From NCBI GenBank assembly GCA_964651705.1, contig CAZYWZ010000007.1, positions 1 to 64,000 on the forward strand: a DNA stretch of 64,000 nt, written 5' to 3'. This document shows, in pieces, positions 44,505 through 52,554 of the stretch. Below the pieces are notes generated by a model. The model was not told the DNA's origin and searched no databases. It was given only the letters and a program-made list of their open reading frames with translations. The first letter of the stretch is position 1. Every line of letters begins with the position of its first letter. This stretch comes from JADLBR01 sp964651705 (lineage in GTDB: Bacteria > Verrucomicrobiota > Verrucomicrobiia > JADLBR01). A program made the translations under genes and the position numbers.

Positions 44505-45220
44505 CCGCCCATCATTGCGTAGCCGAAGCCGTGAGGCTTTGGCCCCTGCCACGAGCGCGCGCCCACCAAATGCTAGCGCGCGCGGCCGCCGGGGTCATCG
44601 GCCTGATCGCTTGCGCCGCCCTCGCCACCGAAACACCACCGGAGAAAGCAACCTCCCCATTCGTCCCCCTCTTCGAAACCACCACAATCTTCCCCGCCGC
44701 CCCCAAGAACAAACCCAACTACCGCATCCCCGCGCTCATCCGCGCGGCCAACGGCGACCTCCTGGCCTTCGCCGAGAAACGCAACGATGGCCCCGGCGAC
44801 ATCGGCGACCACGACATCGTGTTCAAACGCAGCCGCGACGGCGGCGAGACCTGGGAACCCGCGCGCCGCGCCGAAGAACTCATCACGCCCCGCTGCCACG
44901 GGGCCGTCGAGCGATTCGACCGGACCCCGGCCTCAGGCAAGAATCCCCTCCTCTTCTCCAGCCCCGCCTCCCCCCGCCGCGAACAGAAACACCCGTACGG
45001 TCGCACCAACCTGGCCGTCCGCGTCAGCTGCGACGAGGGAGCGACATGGTCCCAAGGAAAAACCATCTGGCCGCACCCCTCCTCCTATTCGGACATCGCC
45101 ATCCTCGAAGACGGCACCATCGGCCTCGTCTACGAGCGCGGCCCCGAGGGCAGCACGCGTTACTGGGATGAGATTCAGTTCGCCCGATTCGATCTCCCCT
45201 GGCTCAGCACGGGTGAGTGA
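44501..45220 (+). CDS. internally deleted sialidase-like protein
   Basis: 239 residues, coupled to the full-length sialidase by ATGA. A signal-like stretch (about 26-45) is followed by NYRIPALIRAANGDLLAFAE, the Asp box SRDGGETW, then directly TPRCHGAVERF, the Asp box SCDEGATW and YSDIAILEDGTIGLVYERG. In the 406-residue neighbour about 190 residues lie between the equivalents of the first Asp box and PICMGSIVRAD; here they are missing. Blades 2-4 and part of the active site would be lost, so catalysis is doubtful. The frame is intact and the deletion in frame. It may be a decaying copy or a binding protein. Confidence 0.65.
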   Translation: MTAHHCVAEAVRLWPLPRARAHQMLARAAAGVIGLIACAALATETPPEKATSPFVPLFETTTIFPAAPKNKPNYRIPALIRAANGDLLAFAEKRNDGPGDIGDHDIVFKRSRDGGETWEPARRAEELITPRCHGAVERFDRTPASGKNPLLFSSPASPRREQKHPYGRTNLAVRVSCDEGATWSQGKTIWPHPSSYSDIAILEDGTIGLVYERGPEGSTRYWDEIQFARFDLPWLSTGE

Positions 45221-45267
45221 CGGACGGGCGACCGGACAAGACCTTCCCCCCGGCATCCCCCCGGGCA

Positions 45268-46440
45268 TCACATCAGGAAGCCCATGATCTTTTTCAGCAA
45301 TTCGGCCGGGGACATCATGGTCAGGAACAGGGGCGCCACCGGCAGCATCGCGGCCACCGCGAGCTGGACGACCTCCTTCCTGCCAAACGGAAATGACCGC
45401 ATGCCGCGCACGGCATCATAGGCGCTGCCGATGTCCGCCAGCGCCCCGATGTCGCCGTGCCCAAGCAAGTCCTGCCCCTCGCGCCCCTGGCCCCGGATCC
45501 ATCGCCGGTCGAAGCGGTCCACGTATTCGCTGCACAGGCGCCCGTACGCGTGGAGACCGTCGCGCCGGCACTTCGCCAGCTTCGGCAGAAAGACGCACAA
45601 CGGCAGCAGCACCTGCGCCATCGCGAGCACGAGCGCGCCGATCATCTCGATCTTGAAATCCATGACCGCCTTGCCCCCGTAGAAGACCTGGCTGGCGATG
45701 AGGCCGGCGACCAGCGCGCCCTGCGCGGTCACCAGAGGGGCGAAGGCCTCCACCGCGGTGCCGAGGAACCCGAGGCCACCCGACCGGTCCGCGTGCGTCG
45801 GCACCAGGCGGAGGTCCATGCGCGCGATGCGGAAAAGCGCGCCGGCCCACACCAGCATCCGGTAGAACCAGCGAAAGGTGATGAACTGGAAGAAAGGCAC
45901 GCTCACCCAGGTGTACCACTGCCCCGCCGCGGTCAGCTCGACTCCGCCCGCGCCCGGGTGCGCGTACCACGTCGCCGTCTTGAGCGCGCCCTCGGCCAGC
46001 CACGCAGACCGCCCCACCGTCAATGCCAGCGCCACCAGAACTAGCTCGACCGCGATCGAATTCCGCCATCGGATCGCCGAATCCAGGATCCCGTCGAACG
46101 CGCCGCGGCCCGACGCCGGCACGATCCCCGCCTCCGTGAAGTGCGCGATCACGGCCCGCAACCGCACGTGCACGATCGGCTCCGCCACGATGAACAGGGG
46201 CAACGCGATCAGAAAGCGCACGTGCGCCTCGATGTCTTTCAGAAATGGCACCTCGACACCCCCGAACGCCGCCCCGCCCCACAGGCTGAGCAGCGCCAGC
46301 GGCAGCCAAGCGAACAGCGGGATCGCCACCAGCCGCCGCGCGAGCAGGTCCAGCGGCGGTCTCGCCAGACCCGCCCGTATATATAGCTGGTACAGCGGCC
46401 CGCCCAAGGCCATGGAAAAGTCCCCCGATCGATCGTTCAT
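45268..46440 (-). CDS. conserved multi-spanning membrane protein of unknown function
   Basis: 390 residues, not recognised. About seven hydrophobic segments: near 30-55, 80-100, 130-150, 185-225 (FFQFITFRWFYRMLVWAG), 245-270, 280-305 and 355-380. Cytoplasmic-looking segments such as RIARMDLRLVPTHADRSGG lie between them. It starts 26 nt after the FadL-type gene and is probably last in the sulfatase-FadL unit. The preserved HADRSGGLGFLG motif could serve as a search seed. Role unknown; transport or envelope anchoring are guesses. Confidence 0.7.
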   Translation of the reverse strand: MNDRSGDFSMALGGPLYQLYIRAGLARPPLDLLARRLVAIPLFAWLPLALLSLWGGAAFGGVEVPFLKDIEAHVRFLIALPLFIVAEPIVHVRLRAVIAHFTEAGIVPASGRGAFDGILDSAIRWRNSIAVELVLVALALTVGRSAWLAEGALKTATWYAHPGAGGVELTAAGQWYTWVSVPFFQFITFRWFYRMLVWAGALFRIARMDLRLVPTHADRSGGLGFLGTAVEAFAPLVTAQGALVAGLIASQVFYGGKAVMDFKIEMIGALVLAMAQVLLPLCVFLPKLAKCRRDGLHAYGRLCSEYVDRFDRRWIRGQGREGQDLLGHGDIGALADIGSAYDAVRGMRSFPFGRKEVVQLAVAAMLPVAPLFLTMMSPAELLKKIMGFLM

Positions 46441-46466
46441 GGCTAGCCCCTCGCGACGCCGGGAAT

Positions 46467-47945
46467 TCAAAATCTCCAGCGCAGGTTCACGCCCACGATA
46501 TGCCCGTAGGCTTTGTCGTACGCGCCCGACACATGCCCGGTGAGAGAATTGCTGTGCACGTCGAGCGAATTGCGCCCCATGTCGAGGAGCGTGTAATTGA
46601 GGCCGAGGGTCACGTCCTCCTTCCAGTCGTACTCGATGCCCGCCGAGTAGCGGATGTGTCGATCCACGGGCAGCGCCGGGCCGCGCGCATCGAGCTCGAG
46701 CGCGGAGGTGTCGTATGCCCAACCCAGCGACGCGGCCCGCCTCCGGCACGGCCGAAAGCGCGTGCCCACCGCGAAGTGCCACGTGTCGAGCATCGGGATC
46801 TCGGACGAAGTTTCCACGTCCCGCGCGGCATCCACAGAGATCTTCATGTCGCCCACGTCCTCCCAATTCTGCCACCCGATGTTGCCCATCAGCGCAAACG
46901 CGGGGCACACCTCCCAGACGGCGCTGGCCATGACCTCCTGCGGCACGCGCAGGGTCAGCTCGACGTCGGTGCGCTCGATGTCCAGCGCGCCGGCCAGCGC
47001 CTCCATGACGGCGCCCCGCCCGGTCACGCGCAGGGTGTCCTTGAAGGTGAACTCGATCGGGCTCCGGTAGACTACGCCGACGCGCACGTTCCGCCCCGGC
47101 CGCACCAGCACGCCAATGCTCGCGCCCACCCCCCACGCGTCGTCGGAGAACTCGACCAGCCCGTCGTCATAGTTATCGTCGGATGAAGCGACATCCTCTG
47201 CGCGCTCCAGCGCCCCCGCCAGATCGGTTATCTTCTCGCGGACGTCGCCGGCACGATCGAAGATCCCGCCGCCCGGGCCGCCGCCCGGCAACCAGCCGAT
47301 TCCCCAGCCGGGCAGTCCATCCAGCATGCCCTGCAGGTTGTCGATCGTGTCGGCGAGCGTATCGCCCACCACGTCGCCGCCGTTGTTCAGCATGGTCTCG
47401 GCGCTGACGCGCGCGTAGCCGATCGTCGCCGTCGCGCCCACGGAAAACCAATCGGCAACGCGGAACGCGACGGACGGGCTGAAGCCCACCGCCATCAGGC
47501 TGAACTCCTGGCTGTAGTAGCGCCCGGCCCAATCCTCGTCATAGCCAAGGCCCGCGCCCATCAGCCCGGTCATGCTGGTCCCGATGGCGACGCGGTCGTT
47601 GATCGGCTGCACGAAGAAACTCCCCAGCGCCGGCAGAAACCCGCCCGCGTTGCCGCCCGCGCCGCCGTCGACATCGGTCCGCCCGTCCGGGTCGAATTTC
47701 ACGTCGAAAAACATCGCGTTGGCGCCGGAGACGTACTCCGGTTCCGGGAGCAGCACCATGCCCGCGGGGTTGCCCCAGGCCGTCGATGCGTCCTCCGCCG
47801 CCGCCGCGCGCCCGGCCGCCGCCCGGCCCTGGTCGGGCGAGCCATTCTCGTAGGTGCCCAACCCGGCACCGCGCGATAGCGCCCCCCACCCGCAGAGCGC
47901 AAGCCCGAGCGAGCACATCCACAACCGCCGTCTCTTCAGCTTCAT
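46467..47945 (-). CDS. FadL/OmpP1-family outer-membrane protein
   Basis: 492 residues with a signal peptide (about 1-26). The hatch-like N-terminal segment AAAAEDASTAWGNPAGMVLL is the family hallmark. The rest alternates as beta strands and ends in VGVNLRWRF with a C-terminal Phe, as in outer-membrane barrels. FadL proteins import hydrophobic compounds such as fatty acids and aromatics. A Gly-rich loop (GGGPGGGIFD, about 235) is an unusual insertion. Its ATG overlaps the stop of the sulfatase gene (ATGA), which suggests uptake of a product or substrate tied to desulfation. Confidence 0.85.
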   Translation of the reverse strand: MKLKRRRLWMCSLGLALCGWGALSRGAGLGTYENGSPDQGRAAAGRAAAAEDASTAWGNPAGMVLLPEPEYVSGANAMFFDVKFDPDGRTDVDGGAGGNAGGFLPALGSFFVQPINDRVAIGTSMTGLMGAGLGYDEDWAGRYYSQEFSLMAVGFSPSVAFRVADWFSVGATATIGYARVSAETMLNNGGDVVGDTLADTIDNLQGMLDGLPGWGIGWLPGGGPGGGIFDRAGDVREKITDLAGALERAEDVASSDDNYDDGLVEFSDDAWGVGASIGVLVRPGRNVRVGVVYRSPIEFTFKDTLRVTGRGAVMEALAGALDIERTDVELTLRVPQEVMASAVWEVCPAFALMGNIGWQNWEDVGDMKISVDAARDVETSSEIPMLDTWHFAVGTRFRPCRRRAASLGWAYDTSALELDARGPALPVDRHIRYSAGIEYDWKEDVTLGLNYTLLDMGRNSLDVHSNSLTGHVSGAYDKAYGHIVGVNLRWRF

Positions 47946-49369
47946 GGCATCTCGACCCCGGCGTAATCCTCGTCGATGGGCAGGATCGGTTCTCCCTTCA
48001 AGCCCTTCATGACGGCCTTGAACTGATCGATCAAAAACAGCGGTTTGGCGCTTTCCTTCGCCAGCGCCTCGATGCGCCGCCGCAACTCGGCCGCCTTGTC
48101 GGGGTGCCGCTCGGCGAGGTTGTGCCGCTCCGACGGATCCCGCGCGAGGTCGAACAACTCGACCGCGGGCGGCAGGAGCGTGTGCCAGACGAGCTTCCAG
48201 TCGTCCCGGCGCACCGCGGCCCGGAAGGGCTCGATATTGTAGACGATCTCCGAGCGCGGCGAAGGCACCCCGCGCGAGATCGTCTCCCAGACGTCGACGC
48301 CATCCAAAGGCCTGCACTTGGCGGTGGAGGCACCGGCCAGGGCGGCGAGCGTCGGATAGATGTCGACGGCGTGGATGATGCCGTCCACCTCGCCGGGCCG
48401 GATGTGTCCCGGCCAGTTGGCCAGCGCGCAGACGCGGGTGGCCCCCTCGTACAGCGTCCCCTTGCCATCGCGATACGGGCCGTTGTCGCACGGGATCTTC
48501 ACCTTCGACATGTCGGCCATCACGCCCGCGAACATCGCGTTGCGCGTCCCGCCGTTGTCGCTGTGGAAGAGGATCAGCGTGTTGTCGCGCATCTTTCTGC
48601 TCTCGAGCGCCGCCACGACGCGGCCCACCTCGTCGTCGAGGCACGCCACCATCCCGGCGTAGGTTCGCCGCGTGGCATCCTCGATTCCGGGATAGCGATC
48701 CACGTATTCCTTCGGAGCCTGATAGGGGGTGTGGGGCGCGTTGAACGCGAGGTACAGATAGAGCGGCGCGGAGGTATCGTGCCCCTCGATCAGGCTCGCC
48801 GCGTCCCTCCCGATGAGCGTCGTGGTGTAGCCCTCCTCCCTCACCGGCTGGTTGTCCCGGAACCAGTCCAGCACGCCATGCTCCTCGTGGGTGAAATAGT
48901 CGAGTTCGCCGATCATGGCACCATATTGGTAGTCGAAGCCGCGCTGCCGCGGCCAATACTTCTTGTCGGCGTGACCGAGATGCCACTTGCCGATGATCGC
49001 CGTCCTGTAACCCGCCTCCTTGAGGCACTGGGGCATCAGCCACTCGGCGGTGTCCAGACCATAGGTGGAAACGGAAGGGATGACCGCCGTCTGCAATCCG
49101 TAGCGGAAGGGATAGCGGCCGGTCATCAGGGCCGCGCGCGTCGGCGTGCACATCGGCTGGACGTAGAACTGCGCGAGTTTCGCGCCGCCGGCGGCGAGCG
49201 CATCGAGGTTCGGCGTCTTGATATCCTCGCACCCGTTGAAACCCACGTCCTTCCAGCCCAGATCATCGGCGACGATGTGGACGATGTTGGGCCTCGGCGC
49301 CGCCGGCGCGCCCGCGGCGGCGGCCAGCAAGGCGGCCAACGCGATCTCCCCAAAGACTGATGTCGTCAT
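47942..49369 (-). CDS. arylsulfatase-type secreted sulfatase (S1 family)
   Basis: 475 residues with a signal peptide (about 1-22). NIVHIVADDLGWKDVGFNG holds metal aspartates and CTPTR (74-78) is the formylglycine site, so activity would need a formylglycine-generating enzyme encoded elsewhere. GKWHLGH and FHSDNGG are further active-site blocks. The tail LARDPSERHNLAERHPDK is the normal sulfatase end. GGGGAG 7 nt before the ATG at 49369 decides this start. It follows a lone receiver gene by 20 nt and is coupled to the FadL-type gene. Confidence 0.9.
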   Translation of the reverse strand: MTTSVFGEIALAALLAAAAGAPAAPRPNIVHIVADDLGWKDVGFNGCEDIKTPNLDALAAGGAKLAQFYVQPMCTPTRAALMTGRYPFRYGLQTAVIPSVSTYGLDTAEWLMPQCLKEAGYRTAIIGKWHLGHADKKYWPRQRGFDYQYGAMIGELDYFTHEEHGVLDWFRDNQPVREEGYTTTLIGRDAASLIEGHDTSAPLYLYLAFNAPHTPYQAPKEYVDRYPGIEDATRRTYAGMVACLDDEVGRVVAALESRKMRDNTLILFHSDNGGTRNAMFAGVMADMSKVKIPCDNGPYRDGKGTLYEGATRVCALANWPGHIRPGEVDGIIHAVDIYPTLAALAGASTAKCRPLDGVDVWETISRGVPSPRSEIVYNIEPFRAAVRRDDWKLVWHTLLPPAVELFDLARDPSERHNLAERHPDKAAELRRRIEALAKESAKPLFLIDQFKAVMKGLKGEPILPIDEDYAGVEMP

Positions 49370-49389
49370 ATCAATTCTCCCCGTTTGAG

Positions 49390-49809
49390 TCATCCGTCGG
49401 GCGCGCCCGCCAGCGCGCGCGCGGGGCGGGTCGCCCCGCTTCCCTCGATGGCCGCGCGCACGGCCGCGAGGAGCGTTTCCTCGTCGAGCGGCTTGAGCAG
49501 ATACGCGACGGCGCCGAGCGCGCGGGCGCGCTCGGAGGCCCCCGGCTCGTCAAAGGCGGTTATGACGATGGCCGGGGGCGCCTCCGGCCAACCCGCGAGG
49601 GTCGACAACACGTCGAATCCGCCAAGGCCCGGCATCTGCAGATCGACAAGCAGGCAGTCCGGCGGATGCCTCGCCGCCTCCACCAGAAATTCATCACCCC
49701 CGGAAAAGCTCTCGACCCCGAAGCCGTTCGCCCGCAGGAGCCGGCCAAGCGCCTTGCGCATCGGCGCCTCGTCGTCAAGCGTGGCCACGACCGGAAGGGA
49801 CTTTGTCAT
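49390..49809 (-). CDS. stand-alone receiver-domain response regulator
   Basis: 139 residues. One CheY-like receiver: acidic pair in LDDEAPMRKAL, phospho-acceptor Asp in CLLVDLQMPG, Thr in VITAFDEP, Lys in YLLKPLDEETL. There is no output domain. It probably works with the FixL-like kinase encoded 0.7 kb upstream, as a phosphate sink or third partner. It sits between the FixJ-like gene and the sulfatase, all in one direction. Confidence 0.85.
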   Translation of the reverse strand: MTKSLPVVATLDDEAPMRKALGRLLRANGFGVESFSGGDEFLVEAARHPPDCLLVDLQMPGLGGFDVLSTLAGWPEAPPAIVITAFDEPGASERARALGAVAYLLKPLDEETLLAAVRAAIEGSGATRPARALAGAPDG

Positions 49810-49847
49810 CGCGCACGAAGCCTGCCGCCCACGGCCTCGCCCCGCCA

Positions 49848-49863
49848 TTACACCTTGGTGCAA
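49848..49863. promoter_or_regulatory. candidate FixJ-like regulator binding site
   Basis: TTACACCTTGGTGCAA is a 7-2-7 inverted repeat with one mismatch, 39 nt before the receiver gene and inside the 105-bp gap 49810-49914. A related CACC-N2-GGT site lies before the kinase gene at 52411. Confidence 0.45.
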
Positions 49864-49914
49864 TACCCGTCCGCGGATCGGAACACCGATGCGTCCCGCC
49901 GCCGGAATTCGGGG

Positions 49915-50538
49915 TCAGTGCCCCCCGGCCGCGGCCAGCTTCTGCGCCGCCCGCACGAGGTCGGCGACCGAACTGACGCCCATCTTCCGCATCACCCGGC
50001 CCCGATGGACCTTGACGTTCTGCTCGCCGGTGCCCAGGTCCGCGGCAATCTGCTTGTTGAGCTTTCCCGCGACGACGCCCCCCATCACCTCGCGCTCGCG
50101 CGGCGTGAGTCGCTGGAAGCGCGCGCCCAGGACCGCGGCCTCGGCGATGGCCGCCCGCCGCTCGTCGGCCCCGCGGAGCGCGGCCCGCACCGCGCGCAAC
50201 AGGTCGGAGTCGTTCACCGGCTTGGTCAGGAAATCGACCGCCCCGGCCTTCATGGCGCGAACGCTCATGGGGATGTCACCTCGCCCGGTGAGAAACACCA
50301 CCGGCAACGAGATGCCCGCCTGCGCCAGCTGCCGGTGCAACTCCATGCCGTCGAGTTCCGGCATCGACACGTCCAGCACCAGGCACCCGTCCTCCCCCGG
50401 TCGATAGGCCTCCAAAAAATCCCTGGCGCGGGCGAACGGCCGGACGTCGAACCCCTCGGCGCGCAACAGCCGCTCGAGCGCCTTGAGCATGCCGGGCTCG
50501 TCGTCGAGCAAAAAGACGATGCCGGAACGATCTTTCAC
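49915..50538 (-). CDS. FixJ/NarL-type response regulator
   Basis: 207 residues from a GTG that overlaps the kinase stop (GTGA). The receiver (about 5-120) has DDE, CLVLDVSMPELDGM with the phospho-acceptor and FLTKPVNDSDL. The C-terminal LuxR-type helix-turn-helix (about 140-200) has LTPREREVMGGVVAGKLNKQ. The cognate sensor is the coupled FixL-like kinase. Putative target sites are at 49848 and 52411. Confidence 0.9.
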   Translation of the reverse strand: MKDRSGIVFLLDDEPGMLKALERLLRAEGFDVRPFARARDFLEAYRPGEDGCLVLDVSMPELDGMELHRQLAQAGISLPVVFLTGRGDIPMSVRAMKAGAVDFLTKPVNDSDLLRAVRAALRGADERRAAIAEAAVLGARFQRLTPREREVMGGVVAGKLNKQIAADLGTGEQNVKVHRGRVMRKMGVSSVADLVRAAQKLAAAGGH

Positions 50539-52394
50539 AACCCCACCTCCCGCGACACCGGCAGGGCCACGTGGAACACCGCGCCGCGATCCGGATTGGG
50601 TTCTGCCCAGATCCTGCCGCCGTGCGCCGCGACGATCGAGCGGCAGATGGCCAGGCCCATGCCGAGGCCGTGGCTCTTTGTCGTGAAGAAAGGCTGGAAG
50701 ATGCGCTCGGCGTCGTCGCCGGCGAGCCCGCACCCACGATCGGACACCGACACGCGCACCGCGGCGCCATCCCGGGCCGTGGCGATGGTCAACGCGCGCC
50801 CCGCGGGCGGCGTCTCCGCCATGGCGTCGCACCCGTTGAGGATGAGATTGAGCAGCACCTGCTGCAGTTGCACCCGGTCGCCGGAAAGCGGCGGCAGCCC
50901 CGCGGCGAAGTCGCGATGCACCGCCACGCCGCGCCCGATCAGGTCGCTGCGCGCCAGCGCGAGCACCTCCTCGATCACCTCCCCCATCGCCAACGGTTCC
51001 CGCCTCGGCTTGCCGCCCTTGAGCAGGGTGCGGAGCCGCCGGATGACCTCGCCCGCGCGGCGGTCCTCGGTCACGATGTCCGAGAGGATTTCCCGCACCT
51101 CGGCGAGATCCGGCGGGTCCTTGTCGAGGAACCTCTGGGCCGCCTGCGCGTTGCTGAGTATGGCCGCCAGCGGCTGGTTGAGCTCGTGGGCGAGGGAACC
51201 CGATAGCTCGCCCAGCACGACCGCCCGGGAGATGTGCGCCAGCTCGCTGCGCTGCTGCTCCAGTTGGCGCTCCGCCTGCTTCTGCCGGGTCACGTCCTGC
51301 GAGACGCCAAGCATACGCGCGGGCCTCCCCGCGCCATCGAACTCGACGGACCCTCGCGCCGCGATCCAACGCATCGGCCCGCCGCCGGACGACGCCACCC
51401 GGTGCTCGTTCTCATAATCGCCGCCACCGGCGAGCGCCTTTGCCACCGAGACGAGCACCCCCTCCCGGTCTTCCGGATGCAGCCTTTCAAGGAATGCCTC
51501 GAGGTTCACCCGCTCGGACCGGCCGAAGCCAAAGAGCGCACGCGCCTCGTCCGTCGCCCAGATCTCGTCGCCGGGGATGTCCCAGATCCAGAACCCAAGC
51601 CCCGTCGCCACCGCCGCCAGCTCCATGCGCTTCTCGCTCTCGCGCAGCGCCAATTGGCTGGCTTCCAGCTCCCGGGTGATGCGCAAGGTCCGGAACAGGT
51701 CCTCGCTCAGCTCGTGGCCCATCGCGGCCAAGATCGGGAGGAAGGCGAAGGTCACCATGAGCGGCGACCGGACCACGCCGGCATGCACCAGCGCGGCGTG
51801 GCCCGCGGCCACAAGGATGAAAAAGACCATCGACCCGCCCACGACCGCCGCGCGGCGGCGGTCATCCCGCCCGCCCCGCCGCCATAGGGCGAGCGCCGCG
51901 TCCGCCACGAACAACAGCACGAGCATCGAACTGATCTCGCTCACCCTGGCCAGGGGATTGTGCTCGGCCGAGGCGATCACGGAGACGCGCCCGCCGAGGA
52001 ACTCCATGTCCCGCAGCGATGCGATCGCGCGATACTCCAGGTTCTCGCCCCAGAGAAAATTCAGGACCAGGCCCGCAAGGCGCAGCCCGCACGACGCGAT
52101 GCCAAGCCATGCGCGCCCGGTGCCGAAATAGAACCAGACGAACGCGACGATCCCGGCGTTCAGGGACAGGATAGGCACATGGATCCAGCGCCCCGCCGCG
52201 GCGAACTGCTCGATGGTCGGCGCGCGCATCATCGCAAGCTCGCAGGCGGCGATCGCGGCCACGGAGGCCGCCGACACCGAAAATGCCAAATGGGCCCACG
52301 CCGCGCGATCCTTCCACCAGACGGCAAGCTGCATCGCCGCCACCGTCAGGCACGCCGAGGCCGCGGCGGACCAGGCGACTACAACCCAATTCAT
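50535..52394 (-). CDS. membrane-bound PAS-containing sensor histidine kinase (FixL-like)
   Basis: 619 residues. Seven hydrophobic segments fill residues 1-235. A PAS domain (about 265-375; LGFWIWDIPGDEIWATDEA, HPEDREG, GVSQDVTRQKQAE) precedes the HisKA helix with His403 in GSLAHELNQPL. The HATPase has NLILNGCDAM, SDRGCGL and HGLGMGLAI. The ligand of the membrane domain is unknown; no haem-binding residue is obvious in the PAS domain. It is first gene of a unit with the FixJ-like regulator, and possibly with the receiver, sulfatase and FadL genes. Confidence 0.88.
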   Translation of the reverse strand: MNWVVVAWSAAASACLTVAAMQLAVWWKDRAAWAHLAFSVSAASVAAIAACELAMMRAPTIEQFAAAGRWIHVPILSLNAGIVAFVWFYFGTGRAWLGIASCGLRLAGLVLNFLWGENLEYRAIASLRDMEFLGGRVSVIASAEHNPLARVSEISSMLVLLFVADAALALWRRGGRDDRRRAAVVGGSMVFFILVAAGHAALVHAGVVRSPLMVTFAFLPILAAMGHELSEDLFRTLRITRELEASQLALRESEKRMELAAVATGLGFWIWDIPGDEIWATDEARALFGFGRSERVNLEAFLERLHPEDREGVLVSVAKALAGGGDYENEHRVASSGGGPMRWIAARGSVEFDGAGRPARMLGVSQDVTRQKQAERQLEQQRSELAHISRAVVLGELSGSLAHELNQPLAAILSNAQAAQRFLDKDPPDLAEVREILSDIVTEDRRAGEVIRRLRTLLKGGKPRREPLAMGEVIEEVLALARSDLIGRGVAVHRDFAAGLPPLSGDRVQLQQVLLNLILNGCDAMAETPPAGRALTIATARDGAAVRVSVSDRGCGLAGDDAERIFQPFFTTKSHGLGMGLAICRSIVAAHGGRIWAEPNPDRGAVFHVALPVSREVGL

Positions 52395-52410
52395 GGCTCC
52401 CTAAACAAAC

Positions 52411-52426
52411 CGTCACCCCGGTATAA
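52411..52426. promoter_or_regulatory. second CACC-N2-GGT site, upstream of the kinase gene
   Basis: CGTCACCCCGGTATAA shares the CACC-N2-GGT core and AA end with 49848-49863. It lies 17 nt before the kinase ATG and between the divergent kinase and photolyase-related genes. Weak but positionally consistent with autoregulation. Confidence 0.3.
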
Positions 52427-52554
52427 CACAAGTGGGCGCTTGGGGATGCGGGCGCCGGCGGTTCCCTCGCGGCTGGAAACCGCGAGTGGATGGGCAAGAC
52501 TTGAGGGGTCGCCCGAGACCAACGGAGGAACTCTTGCCGAGCACCGACTACCCC

